Assembly (NCBI GenBank): GCA_903854475.1
Contig: CAINWP010000138.1
Coordinates: forward strand, 1 to 34,523
DNA from: an uncultured Verrucomicrobiota bacterium
GTDB lineage: Bacteria; Verrucomicrobiota; Verrucomicrobiia; Limisphaerales; UBA9464
DNA length: 34,523 nt
Reading direction: 5' to 3'
Both the position numbers and the translations under genes were made by a program. Positions 1 to 7,227 of the stretch are shown piece after piece. Positions within the stretch are counted from its first letter, which is position 1. Every line of letters begins with the position of its first letter. The notes under the pieces are model-generated. The model saw only the letters and a list, made by a program, of their open reading frames with translations, was not told where the DNA came from and made no database searches.

Positions 1-34
1 AGGCTAAGTTTGTGGAAGGATCCAGGTATGTAGC

Positions 35-71
35 CCTACCTCGGAGGTGCTTGGGTGAGGTAGGTTTTTTT
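35..71 (+). terminator. Rho-independent terminator of an upstream gene
   Basis: The arms CCTACCTC (35-42) and GAGGTAGG (57-64) form a perfect 8-bp stem with a 14-nt loop. Seven T residues follow directly (65-71). This fits a plus-strand intrinsic terminator for a gene left of the window. The left arm lies in GCCCTACCT (33-41), a sequence that also closes the two palindromic repeats near 27.0 kb, so the hairpin may derive from that repeat family. Confidence 0.6.
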
Positions 72-234
72 GGAGGTTCGCCTCAGCCGCACTTCCAAAA
101 CACGCCAAGCCCTGCCTAGCTCGAGCAACCTTCCAAGTGTCACCTCCCCCCTTTCCCACTGAAAACAGCGAGGAACCGAGAAATTGTTGTGCCGATGTCG
201 AATTCAGCAGTGGTTAAAGGTCAGCGCCAGCAGC

Positions 235-300
235 TAAAAAATACAGAAACGGGGAAAAATGATGTAAAAATAACAAAATGTTTTAAAAATTTATCCATTA
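235..300 (+). promoter_or_regulatory. AT-rich tract upstream of the first gene
   Basis: In an otherwise G+C-rich window, about 65 bases just before the first gene consist mostly of A and T, with several A runs and a TTTTAAAAATTT stretch. Such tracts often mark a promoter or UP-element region. I could not pick a convincing -35/-10 pair. The rest of 72-317 contains nothing I recognise. Confidence 0.25.
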
Positions 301-317
301 GTTAGGCTCCCTTGGTG

Positions 318-1178
318 ATGAGTTTCAGAGGATGGATTATTCTGGTCGCCAACAGCTTGGGTTTGGGGGCCGCGCTGATCGGGTGGGGGGCTGAGCCGGA
401 CAAGAGTCAGTATCACCTCTTCAACCCAGTGCCTCGAGAGGCGATGCGTCCTTTGATCACCGATCGTCCCAGTCTGACCGAAGGACCGTATACGGTGGAT
501 GCCGGTCACTTTCAGGTGGAGTCGGACATCGCCACATGGACGCACGACACCGATGTCTCAGGGGTGGTGTCCGAAATGACCAAAATTGCCTCGGTGAACC
601 TGAAGACCGGCCTCCTGCCTTCTTTGGATCTTCACCTGATTTTAGACAGCTATGTGCGAACTCGCACCGAGGACCGCGCGGCGGGGATTTTAGATCGAGC
701 CTCGGGTTTGGGAGATCTGACCGTTCGGTTCAAGAAAAACTTCTGGGGCAACGATTCTGGATCCTCTGCTTTCGGGATAATCCCTTACTTCAAGGTGCCC
801 ACCGCGGGGCGGGGTATCGGCAACGGGTCCGTGGAGGGCGGACTGTTGTTGCCCTTGGCTTTGAGGCTTCCGGGAGAATTTGATGTGGGGCTTCAGACTC
901 GATTGGATTGTCTGCGCAACGATGGGCGTTCTGGGCACCACTTGGAGTCGGTCAATTCGGTGGTGGTGGGCCATTCGATCGTGGGCCCGCTTTCGGGTTA
1001 TGTGGAGTTCTTCACGATCCACCCTTTTGAATCGAATTCCCCATGGCAGGGGTTGGTGGACTGCGGGTTCACCTATCTGCTCACCAAGGACATTCAGTTG
1101 GATGCCGGTTGCAACTTCGGCGTCACCGCGTCGGCCCCGGATTACAACCCGTTCCTGGGGTTGTCGTGGCGTTTCTGA
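318..1178 (+). CDS. Outer-membrane beta-barrel protein, MetA-pathway/transporter-like family
   Basis: The product is 286 residues with an N-terminal signal peptide (about residues 1-24, ending near GWGAEP). The mature part opens with RPLITDRPSLTEGPYTVDAG, the usual start of the 'transporter' outer-membrane family related to the phenol-degradation MetA proteins. The rest is alternating short beta-like segments, and the last residue is phenylalanine (LSWRF), as expected for a barrel inserted by the BAM machinery. TTG and GTG lie in frame just upstream (312, 315), but ATG at 318 is preferred. No clear ribosome site is visible. The substrate is unknown, and I infer a passive channel or small-molecule uptake role only from the fold. 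It stands alone, 64 bases before the DUF1080 gene. Confidence 0.65.
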   Translation: MSFRGWIILVANSLGLGAALIGWGAEPDKSQYHLFNPVPREAMRPLITDRPSLTEGPYTVDAGHFQVESDIATWTHDTDVSGVVSEMTKIASVNLKTGLLPSLDLHLILDSYVRTRTEDRAAGILDRASGLGDLTVRFKKNFWGNDSGSSAFGIIPYFKVPTAGRGIGNGSVEGGLLLPLALRLPGEFDVGLQTRLDCLRNDGRSGHHLESVNSVVVGHSIVGPLSGYVEFFTIHPFESNSPWQGLVDCGFTYLLTKDIQLDAGCNFGVTASAPDYNPFLGLSWRF

Positions 1179-1242
1179 CGGATTAAAGGGACCTCTCGTT
1201 GACAAGCTTTGGGGTGCTTGCTGCGATTGAAACCACAGTCCC

Positions 1243-1842
1243 ATGAATACCTCCAAGACCCTCCCATCCGGCCGTTGCCTGGCTCTGGCTCTGGCCCTCC
1301 TCACCTGCGCGGCTCAAGCCGACTCCTTTAAGCTGGAACCGGGATTCATTTCTCTGGTTCCAGGCAAGGACCTGACGGGTTGGAAGTACAAGCCGTCCGA
1401 GAGTTTTGACGGCAAGATTGAAGCCAGTGATGGGCGCTATACGGCCAAGGACGGGCAGATCGTGGTCAATGACTACAGTGCAGCCAAGGGACCGCACCTG
1501 CGCCAGTTGTGGACCCAAAAGGAATTTCCGAAGGACTTCATCCTTCGTCTGGAGTTTCGGGCTTCGGTGAACGCCGACAGCGGGATCTTTTTGCGCGGGC
1601 CGCAGTTGCAGTGCCGGGATTACTTGGTGGCCGGCCCGTACAAGGCTCTTAAGAAGTACAAGCCGCAGGATTGGAATCAGATCGAGGTGGTGGTGAAGGA
1701 CAATGTCGCTCATTGCACCTGCAATGGCGAAGTTCTGGAAGCTGCCCTCAAGTTGCCAGAGACGGGGCCTATTGGTTTGGAAGCCGATCACGGCCAGATG
1801 GAGTACCGCCGGATCCGAGTCAAGGAAGTGACTTCGAAGTAG
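1243..1842 (+). CDS. Secreted DUF1080 (3-keto-disaccharide hydrolase family) protein
   Basis: This 199-residue protein has a signal peptide (about 1-27, cut after AQA) followed by a single DUF1080 domain. The family opening FISLVPGKDLTGW is visible near residue 34, as are the mid-domain pattern DSGIFLRGPQLQ and the closing RRIRVKEV. The domain is a concanavalin-like jelly roll. It is very abundant in Verrucomicrobia and Planctomycetes, and some members hydrolyse 3-keto-glycosides in the periplasm. That activity cannot be assigned from this sequence alone. It is at the short end for the family, with no extra domain. It lies 64 bases behind the outer-membrane protein in the same direction, so co-transcription is possible. 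Confidence 0.8.
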   Translation: MNTSKTLPSGRCLALALALLTCAAQADSFKLEPGFISLVPGKDLTGWKYKPSESFDGKIEASDGRYTAKDGQIVVNDYSAAKGPHLRQLWTQKEFPKDFILRLEFRASVNADSGIFLRGPQLQCRDYLVAGPYKALKKYKPQDWNQIEVVVKDNVAHCTCNGEVLEAALKLPETGPIGLEADHGQMEYRRIRVKEVTSK

Positions 1843-1847
1843 CCACA

Positions 1848-1896
1848 AGGAGGGCCCTCCTGGCCGGAACGATTCAGTTGAGACGAACGTTCCGGC
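1848..1896 (+). terminator. Inverted repeats after the DUF1080 gene, possible terminator
   Basis: Just after the stop codon lies a perfect 14-base palindrome, AGGAGGGCCCTCCT (1848-1861). Next comes a 9-bp inverted repeat, GCCGGAACG (1863-1871) with CGTTCCGGC (1888-1896). There is no T run after either, so termination is a guess. The second repeat could also be an operator for the oxidase gene that starts at 1970. Confidence 0.35.
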
Positions 1897-1969
1897 GTAG
1901 GCCGTTCGGAATGGGCTCTGGCGAAGTCACGCCGGGCCGAATCGATCGGAACGGACGATCCGTTGGCAG

Positions 1970-3394
1970 GTGCCTTTCCGTGTTTCCTCCGGCATCACCT
2001 CAGCGCAAGATCGCCGGGTGACGCGACGGTCCCTCCTAGGTCGTCTGGCGCGGCAGTTGCCGGCCGGAGAATTAGTTTTCACTCCCGAAACTTTGGCGGC
2101 CCATGCGGGCGACAAGTGGTTTGCATCCCACCTGCCCGAAGCGGTGGCTCTGCCGGGTTCGGTGGAGTCGGTGTCACGAATCCTCGCCTTCGCCTCGAAG
2201 CACCAGATTCCGGTGACCCCCCGCGGTGCGGGGCATGGCTATGTTGGGGGGTGTGTTCCCATGCACGGCGGCATCGCTCTTTCCGTGGCGGGAATGAATC
2301 GAGTTCTAGAAATTAGCGCGGCGGATTTCGTGGCAGTGGTGCAACCGGGCGTGGTGACCGCCTCACTGCAAGAGGCTGTGGAACGGCAGGGACTTTATTA
2401 TCCGCCAGATCCGGCCAGTCGTGCTGATTGCTCCATCGGGGGCAACATCGCCACCAATGCCGGGGGGCCGCGATGCCTCAAGTACGGGGTGACTCGGGAT
2501 TACGTGATGGCTCTCCAGGTGGTGCTGGCTGATGGAACGGTGACCCGACTCGGTGGGCGGACCCACAAGAACAAGACGGGCTTCGATTTGCACCGCCTCT
2601 TCGTTGGGAGTGAAGGAATGCTCGGGGTAGTCACCGAAGCGACCTTGAAACTGCTGCCGCTCCCGGCCTACCGGGCCTGTGTCGGGGTGGGATTCCCCGA
2701 CATGAAGACGGCCGCCCGGGCGATCCGGGCCATTTTCGCTGCACGATTCCTGCCGAGCGCCTTGGAATTGGCCGATCGCTTCACGGTGGAAGCGGCCCGG
2801 CGTCGGACCGGATCCAAACTCCTGAAGGGCGCGGGTGCGTTGATGATTGTCGAGTTGGACGGTCGGGAGCGGGCCGTTCGCTCCGAAATCACCGAACTCA
2901 GCCGACTGCTTTCGGAGTTCCAGCCCACCTTTGTCCAACGCGGTCTGGGACCGGAGGGCTGTGAGCGTTTCTGGAAGTTACGCCGGGAGTTTAGTTACTC
3001 ACTGCGGGACACGGGACTGACCAAGTTGAACGAGGATGTCGTAGTGCCTCGCGGGTCGCTGGAAGCCTTGTTTCAACTTGGAGCCTCTCTCCAGAAAAAG
3101 CACGGCATTCAGGTGGCCTGCTTCGGGCATGCCGGAGACGGGAATATTCATGTGAACCTGATGCTCGATGAATCGGTTCCAGCGCAGCGCGAGGCGAGCG
3201 AACGGGCCCTCGATGAGTTGTTTCAAGGTGTCGTCGCGCTGGGGGGGAGCATCACGGGCGAGCACGGGGTGGGTTTGGCCAAAAAACCGTGGTGGAATAT
3301 CGCCGTCTCATCCGAATCCGATGCGCTGCATCGGCGGGTAAAGGCCGCCCTCGATCCGGCCGGCATTCTCAATCCAGGGAAATTCCTGGGCTAA
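1970..3394 (+). CDS. FAD-linked 2-hydroxyacid oxidase, GlcD/D-lactate dehydrogenase family
   Basis: This 474-residue flavoprotein belongs to the family that oxidises glycolate or D-lactate to the 2-keto acid. The PCMH-type FAD-binding domain (about 40-220) shows PRGAGHGYVGG and CSIGGNIATNAGGPRCLKYG. The C-terminal FAD-oxidase domain shows FGHAGDGNIHVNLM (about 385) and ITGEHGVGLAKK (about 435), and ends with the family's NPGKFL. No iron-sulfur domain is fused, so a GlcF-type partner would have to be elsewhere. The start is uncertain: GTG at 1970 is used, but GTG at 2018 would begin closer to where homologues start, and no strong ribosome site decides it. The exact substrate cannot be read from the sequence. 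Confidence 0.85.
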   Translation: MPFRVSSGITSAQDRRVTRRSLLGRLARQLPAGELVFTPETLAAHAGDKWFASHLPEAVALPGSVESVSRILAFASKHQIPVTPRGAGHGYVGGCVPMHGGIALSVAGMNRVLEISAADFVAVVQPGVVTASLQEAVERQGLYYPPDPASRADCSIGGNIATNAGGPRCLKYGVTRDYVMALQVVLADGTVTRLGGRTHKNKTGFDLHRLFVGSEGMLGVVTEATLKLLPLPAYRACVGVGFPDMKTAARAIRAIFAARFLPSALELADRFTVEAARRRTGSKLLKGAGALMIVELDGRERAVRSEITELSRLLSEFQPTFVQRGLGPEGCERFWKLRREFSYSLRDTGLTKLNEDVVVPRGSLEALFQLGASLQKKHGIQVACFGHAGDGNIHVNLMLDESVPAQREASERALDELFQGVVALGGSITGEHGVGLAKKPWWNIAVSSESDALHRRVKAALDPAGILNPGKFLG

Positions 3395-3415
3395 TCCCGG
3401 TTCTTGCTGGCGGGG

Positions 3416-3760
3416 TTAATCTTCTTCGTCCCAGTGGAATTGGTGGAGTACTCGGTGGATGAGCGGGGTGAAGATCAGTGCTGCGGTCACGATGAAGACC
3501 AAACCCGCATAGAGGGCATAGCATCCGGCGAAGAGTTTGCCCAGGTCGGTCTTGGGCGTGTTCACCGGGCCCATCCCGCCCAGTAACATGGATGCATTGA
3601 GAAAGGCGTCCAGGGGGGACAAGTCTTCAAGTGCCATATAACCGGCCATGCCCCCGGCCAACGAGATGCCGAGCAATGCGATCGAGACCCCTACATGGAC
3701 CAGGAGGCGGCCCAAGAATTTCCGACTGTGCAGCGGGGTCTCCGTTCGGGTTTCGTACAT
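3416..3760 (-). CDS. Small two-helix membrane protein resembling a potassium-channel pore module
   Basis: The product is 114 residues with a hydrophobic helix at about 20-45, a short re-entrant-like segment, and a second helix at about 80-105. The segment DAFLNASMLLGGMGP followed by GKLFAGCYALYAGLVFI has the layout of the pore loop and inner helix of two-helix potassium channels. The filter signature TVGYG is missing, with LLGGMG in its place. It may therefore be a non-selective or non-conducting relative. This is inferred from pattern only. ATG at 3760 is used; a TTG lies two codons upstream. It is the last gene of the kdsC-lpt-hprK run, 17 bases after hprK. It ends 21 bases from the convergent oxidase gene. 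Confidence 0.6.
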   Translation of the reverse strand: MYETRTETPLHSRKFLGRLLVHVGVSIALLGISLAGGMAGYMALEDLSPLDAFLNASMLLGGMGPVNTPKTDLGKLFAGCYALYAGLVFIVTAALIFTPLIHRVLHQFHWDEED

Positions 3761-3777
3761 GGGCAAACAATGAAGGA

Positions 3778-4719
3778 CTAAAGGCGGGGGTTCATTTGCA
3801 TCATCAGGCGACGTTGCAAATCCTCAGCCGGGTTGACGCCGCTGAGTTTGAGTTTGGTGTGCAATGCGGCCACCTCGATGACCCGGGCAATGTCACGACC
3901 CGGCCGCACGGGCAAGTCCATGTGCGGAATGTCGATCCCTAGGTAATTCGTATACCCTTGATCCAAACCCAGACGGTCGATCTCGCCGGCTTTTTCCCAG
4001 ACCTTCAGCGTCACCGCCAAATCGACACGCTTTTCGGCGCGGATGGCGGCGACACCGAACAACGCGGCGACATCGATGATTCCAATGCCGCGCACCTCCA
4101 TGAGGTTGCGGGTGATGGTTTTGCCGGTACCGAAGAGTTCTTTGCCGTCGGCCAGTGTGAGGCAAACGATGTCGTCGCAAACGAGGCTGTGACCACGCTC
4201 CAGCAGCCCGAGCACCGCCTCGCTTTTACCAATTCCGCTCTCACCCTGGATGATCACGCCAATGCCTTGGATATCGACCATGCAGCCATGGATCTGAGTC
4301 CGAGGGGCAAACAGTTGCTCCAGCGCCAATGTGGCCTGGCTGATGAACTTCATCGTGACCAACTCCGTTTGGAACACGGGCACCCCTCGGCCGTCGGCAG
4401 CAGCTAGGAACTCCGGTTCCGGGCGGATGCCACGGCAGAGCACGATGCAGGGGATCTTGTAGCGAAAGAGTTCGTTGTAGCGCTGTCGGCGGAGGTCCGG
4501 CTCGATGGAGCGCAGGTAGGAAGTTTCGACCGCTCCCAGCACCTGCACTCGCTTGTTGGCGAAGTAGCGGCGGAAACCGGCCAGGGCCAAACCGGGGCGA
4601 TTGACCGTAGGCTCCTGGATCAGACGGTTGAGGGAGTCTCCTCCGGTCAGTAATTTCAGTCCCAGCGGTCCAGCGTGGTCGGTGTAGAATTTCTCGACGG
4701 TGACGTTGGACGGTTTCAT
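3778..4719 (-). CDS. hprK: HPr kinase/phosphorylase
   Basis: HprK phosphorylates and dephosphorylates a serine of the phosphocarrier HPr and couples carbon or energy state to regulation. The 313-residue product has the usual N-terminal domain (about 1-130) with RPGLALAGF. The catalytic domain carries His144, the Walker A motif GESGIGKS (159-166), CDD at 181-183, the family signature LMEVRGIGIIDV (206-217) and VRPGRD near the end. All expected catalytic residues are present. ATG at 4719 is chosen because GAAAGGTG lies 6 bases upstream and homologues start with MKPS-like sequence; a GTG nine codons earlier is possible. It follows lptB by 34 bases. In Proteobacteria lptB is followed by rpoN, hpf and PTS regulators or hprK; here the middle genes are missing. 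Confidence 0.93.
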   Translation of the reverse strand: MKPSNVTVEKFYTDHAGPLGLKLLTGGDSLNRLIQEPTVNRPGLALAGFRRYFANKRVQVLGAVETSYLRSIEPDLRRQRYNELFRYKIPCIVLCRGIRPEPEFLAAADGRGVPVFQTELVTMKFISQATLALEQLFAPRTQIHGCMVDIQGIGVIIQGESGIGKSEAVLGLLERGHSLVCDDIVCLTLADGKELFGTGKTITRNLMEVRGIGIIDVAALFGVAAIRAEKRVDLAVTLKVWEKAGEIDRLGLDQGYTNYLGIDIPHMDLPVRPGRDIARVIEVAALHTKLKLSGVNPAEDLQRRLMMQMNPRL

Positions 4720-4753
4720 AGGCGGCACCTTTCGGAGGTTCTTCACAGGTCCT

Positions 4754-5524
4754 TCACATGTTGAAGTCGGGGCCCAGGTAGATGTCCCGAGCCTTTGAAT
4801 CGTTCACTAAGAATTCGGCGGTGCCCTCCACCAAGACCTTGCCCTGATGGATCACATAGGCCCTATCGACCAACCGGAGGGTTTCCCGGACGTTGTGATC
4901 TGTGATGAGGATTCCCAATCCGCGGTCTCGAAGTCGTCGAACAATTTTCTGCACCTCGTAAACTGCGATGGGGTCGATGCCGGCGAACGGTTCATCGAGC
5001 AATAACAGTCGAGGTGAGGTCACCAGAGCGCGGGTGATTTCGAGGCGGCGCTTTTCGCCACCACTCAACTGGTAGGCATAGCTCTTGGCGAGCCGGGCCA
5101 GATCCAGTTCGTCCAGCAGGTAGGCCAGTCGCGATTGGCGCTCGCTGGCGGAACCTTCGCACGTTTCCAGGATGGCCAGTAGGTTCTGCTCGACGGTCAG
5201 CTTTCGGAACACGCTGGGCTCTTGCGTGAGATAGCCGATGCCCAGGCGTGCGCGCTGATGCATGGGCAAGCGGGTGATGTCGATGCCGCGGAACTGAACC
5301 GAACCCGCATCGGGGCGGACCAGCCCCACGGTCATGTTGAAGGAGGTGGTTTTGCCGGCGCCGTTGGGGCCAAGAAGCCCCACAATCTCACCCGCACCCA
5401 CATGGATTGAAACACCATCGACCACTCGACGGCCCGAGTAGGCTTTGGCCAGTCCTTGGACCGACAGCAACGGCGTCGAATCTTGAGAGACTGCCGGAGC
5501 GGCGGTCTTGGCTGCAGTGGCCAT
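4754..5524 (-). CDS. lptB: LPS export ABC transporter ATP-binding protein LptB
   Basis: This cytoplasmic ATPase powers extraction of LPS from the inner membrane together with LptF/LptG. The 256-residue product has an alanine-rich N-terminal extension of about 17 residues, Walker A GPNGAGKTT, Q-loop LTQEPSVF, ABC signature LSGGEKRR, Walker B LLLLDEPFAGID and switch histidine ITDHN. It ends with the LptB-typical YLGPDFNM (E. coli LptB ends in a similar YLGEDF motif). Gene order supports the call: it starts 2 bases after the lptA stop and follows kdsC and an lptC-like gene. lptF/lptG are not in the window. Confidence 0.93.
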   Translation of the reverse strand: MATAAKTAAPAVSQDSTPLLSVQGLAKAYSGRRVVDGVSIHVGAGEIVGLLGPNGAGKTTSFNMTVGLVRPDAGSVQFRGIDITRLPMHQRARLGIGYLTQEPSVFRKLTVEQNLLAILETCEGSASERQSRLAYLLDELDLARLAKSYAYQLSGGEKRRLEITRALVTSPRLLLLDEPFAGIDPIAVYEVQKIVRRLRDRGLGILITDHNVRETLRLVDRAYVIHQGKVLVEGTAEFLVNDSKARDIYLGPDFNM

Positions 5525-5526
5525 GG

Positions 5527-6099
5527 TCAGCGGGATTTGGACGAGTTGGTGCCCCGGTTGAAGAGCGTCGAACCCTTGAGGATGTCGGCCTTGAGCTCGA
5601 TCCGGTAGGAGCCTCGATTGCGCATGGTCCGCGACTTTAGGTCGTAGATGAGGGCTTCGGTTCCTATCATGACACCAGAGGCCGTCTCGATTCGGGGGTC
5701 TCCCGTCAGAATGAGAATCTCCTGCTGTGAGCCGTATTCGGCCTGCTTGCCGAAGGCACGCACGACATTGGTCGAGCCGTTGGCTCCGGGTTGGAAGAGT
5801 TCAATAACCACGTTTCCGGAGGCGATGAGCGATTGGAGTTTGCCGCCGGTCGGAAGGGGGCCTGATGTTCCGGAGGCTTTGTCCTGCGGCAGGGCTGCAC
5901 GGAGGTCATCGCAGGTGATTTGTAGAACTCCGGGCGACTCCACTCGGACATGATCCCAGAGATGGTACACGCCTTTTTCGAGCTCCAGCACGCAGTTGGT
6001 GGCGGACAGTAGAATCTTGTCTTGTTGCTGTGCCTGCACCGAACCGGAGACCAGGGTCAGAAACAGGGCGAGGAGTGGGAAGAGGACGCTGCGGATCAT
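5527..6099 (-). CDS. lptA: Periplasmic LPS bridge protein LptA (OstA-like)
   Basis: LptA forms the periplasmic bridge that carries LPS to LptD. The 190-residue product has a signal peptide (about 1-23, ending VQA) and then an OstA-like beta-jellyroll. The repeat pattern includes ITCDDLRA, LIASGNVVIEL, AFGKQAEYGSQQEILILTGDPRIE and GTEALIYDLKSRTM, which match the LptA pattern of removing and adding 'temporary' strands. ATG at 6099 overlaps the upstream stop by 4 bases (ATGA), so translation is probably coupled. The open frame extends further upstream, but only over the preceding gene. Confidence 0.85.
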   Translation of the reverse strand: MIRSVLFPLLALFLTLVSGSVQAQQQDKILLSATNCVLELEKGVYHLWDHVRVESPGVLQITCDDLRAALPQDKASGTSGPLPTGGKLQSLIASGNVVIELFQPGANGSTNVVRAFGKQAEYGSQQEILILTGDPRIETASGVMIGTEALIYDLKSRTMRNRGSYRIELKADILKGSTLFNRGTNSSKSR

Positions 6100-6605
6100 G
6101 GAGAAACGGGTTTGGGCTGGAAGAGTCGGGTGCGCAGTTCGATTTGCACTGAGTTGGTGACGGTCAGACTTCGTTCGGTGCCGTTGAATTGAAAACCGAG
6201 GCCGCGGATCGAGATGCCGTCGGCTTCTCGTCGGGCCGTGAAGCTGCCGACGGATGCGGCGTCTTTGGTGGTGACATTCACCCGGCAAGACGGCGATTCG
6301 ATGATAAAGTCGGAAGTTTCATCGGGCCGGAAGGATTCTAACCTCAGTCCGGTAACATCCCACACAGCCGGCACGAGACCGCCTTTGTCAGAGGGTGCGG
6401 GCGAGGCCTCGGTGGACGAAAATCGCAATTGGACCCGGCCGGTGACGGTGTCACGAAGGCTGATGCCCCACTGACGGATGGTGGCTGCAGCCGAGGCCGA
6501 CAGGGCGTTGGTGGCACCTGCCGATCTACCGCCTTGGGCCAAGGCCCCGCAGGCAATCAAGCCTAGGAGGGCGGTGAGCCCGAATCGGAGATTTATCGAG
6601 GACAT
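6096..6605 (-). CDS. Probable LptC-like LPS export protein
   Basis: This 169-residue protein has a hydrophobic N-terminus that looks like a cleavable signal (about 1-22, ending ALAQ) and a beta-rich remainder. Its last third (DGISIRGLGFQFNGTERSLTVTNSVQIEL) has the OstA/LptC-type strand pattern. Position between kdsC and lptA is the position of lptC in other Gram-negatives. Sequence similarity alone would not be conclusive. A true LptC is normally membrane-anchored, whereas this one appears to have a cleavage site. The start at 6605 is 31 bases after the kdsC stop. The alternative is a second LptA-type protein. Confidence 0.6.
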   Translation of the reverse strand: MSSINLRFGLTALLGLIACGALAQGGRSAGATNALSASAAATIRQWGISLRDTVTGRVQLRFSSTEASPAPSDKGGLVPAVWDVTGLRLESFRPDETSDFIIESPSCRVNVTTKDAASVGSFTARREADGISIRGLGFQFNGTERSLTVTNSVQIELRTRLFQPKPVSP

Positions 6606-6636
6606 GGTTGAAGAGTCTTGGAATCCAGGTCGCGGC

Positions 6637-7170
6637 TTAGGAAGCGAATTTCTCAACCATCCGTTCCCAATGACCCTGGGCTTTGAGCAGCAGATCGGCG
6701 GCCTCGCGGACAGATCCATGGCCGCCGGGTTTCTGAGTGACCCAATGGGCGAGGTTGCGCGCCTCCTCGATGGCGTCGGCTGGGGCGATGGCCAGACCGG
6801 CTCGCTTGAGTGCGGCCAGATCCACCCAGTCGTCCCCCATGTAGAGGACTTCGTTCCACGTTATATTGGTCTCGCGCAGCCAGGTTTCGATGGCGGCGAC
6901 CTTTGGGCCGGAAGACTGGTGGAGGAAATCGATCTTCAAATCCTGGGCTCGCTGGATCGTGGCTTCGCTGGGGCGGGCTGAAACCCAGCCCACGCGAATG
7001 GACGCTTCGGTCTGCAGGAGTCGCAAGCCTAGACCATCCCGGATGTCGAACACCTTGGTCTCGGCTCCGCCTCCCATGCTGACGGTGGCGTCGGTTAACA
7101 CACCATCCACATCGCAGATAAAGAGGCGAACCCGCCGGGCTCGAATCAACAGATCTTCAGAAAACGACAT
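6637..7170 (-). CDS. kdsC: Kdo-8-phosphate phosphatase KdsC (HAD family)
   Basis: KdsC removes phosphate from 3-deoxy-D-manno-octulosonate 8-phosphate to give Kdo, the first inner-core sugar. The 177-residue size fits the capless HAD C0 type. Motif I is DVDGVLTD (Asp20, Asp22), motif II is the Ser in SARPS (64), motif III is Lys90, and motif IV is GDDWVDL (113-117). The tail GGHGSVREAADLLL (149-162) is the KdsC-specific C-terminal loop. KVFDIRDGLGLRLL is also typical. ATG at 7170 is used; an in-frame TTG at 7209 is less likely. It begins the kdsC-lptC-lptA-lptB-hprK run. Confidence 0.92.
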   Translation of the reverse strand: MSFSEDLLIRARRVRLFICDVDGVLTDATVSMGGGAETKVFDIRDGLGLRLLQTEASIRVGWVSARPSEATIQRAQDLKIDFLHQSSGPKVAAIETWLRETNITWNEVLYMGDDWVDLAALKRAGLAIAPADAIEEARNLAHWVTQKPGGHGSVREAADLLLKAQGHWERMVEKFAS

Positions 7171-7227
7171 CCTGTGGTCGACGATCCGGCAATGCTTCAA
7201 GGTGGGCAAACAGGAAACCCAAGCCGA

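Noticed and set aside
6100-6288. Upstream extension of lptA
   Set aside because: This part overlaps the lptC-like gene, is rich in Arg/His/Pro and precedes a good signal peptide starting at 6099.
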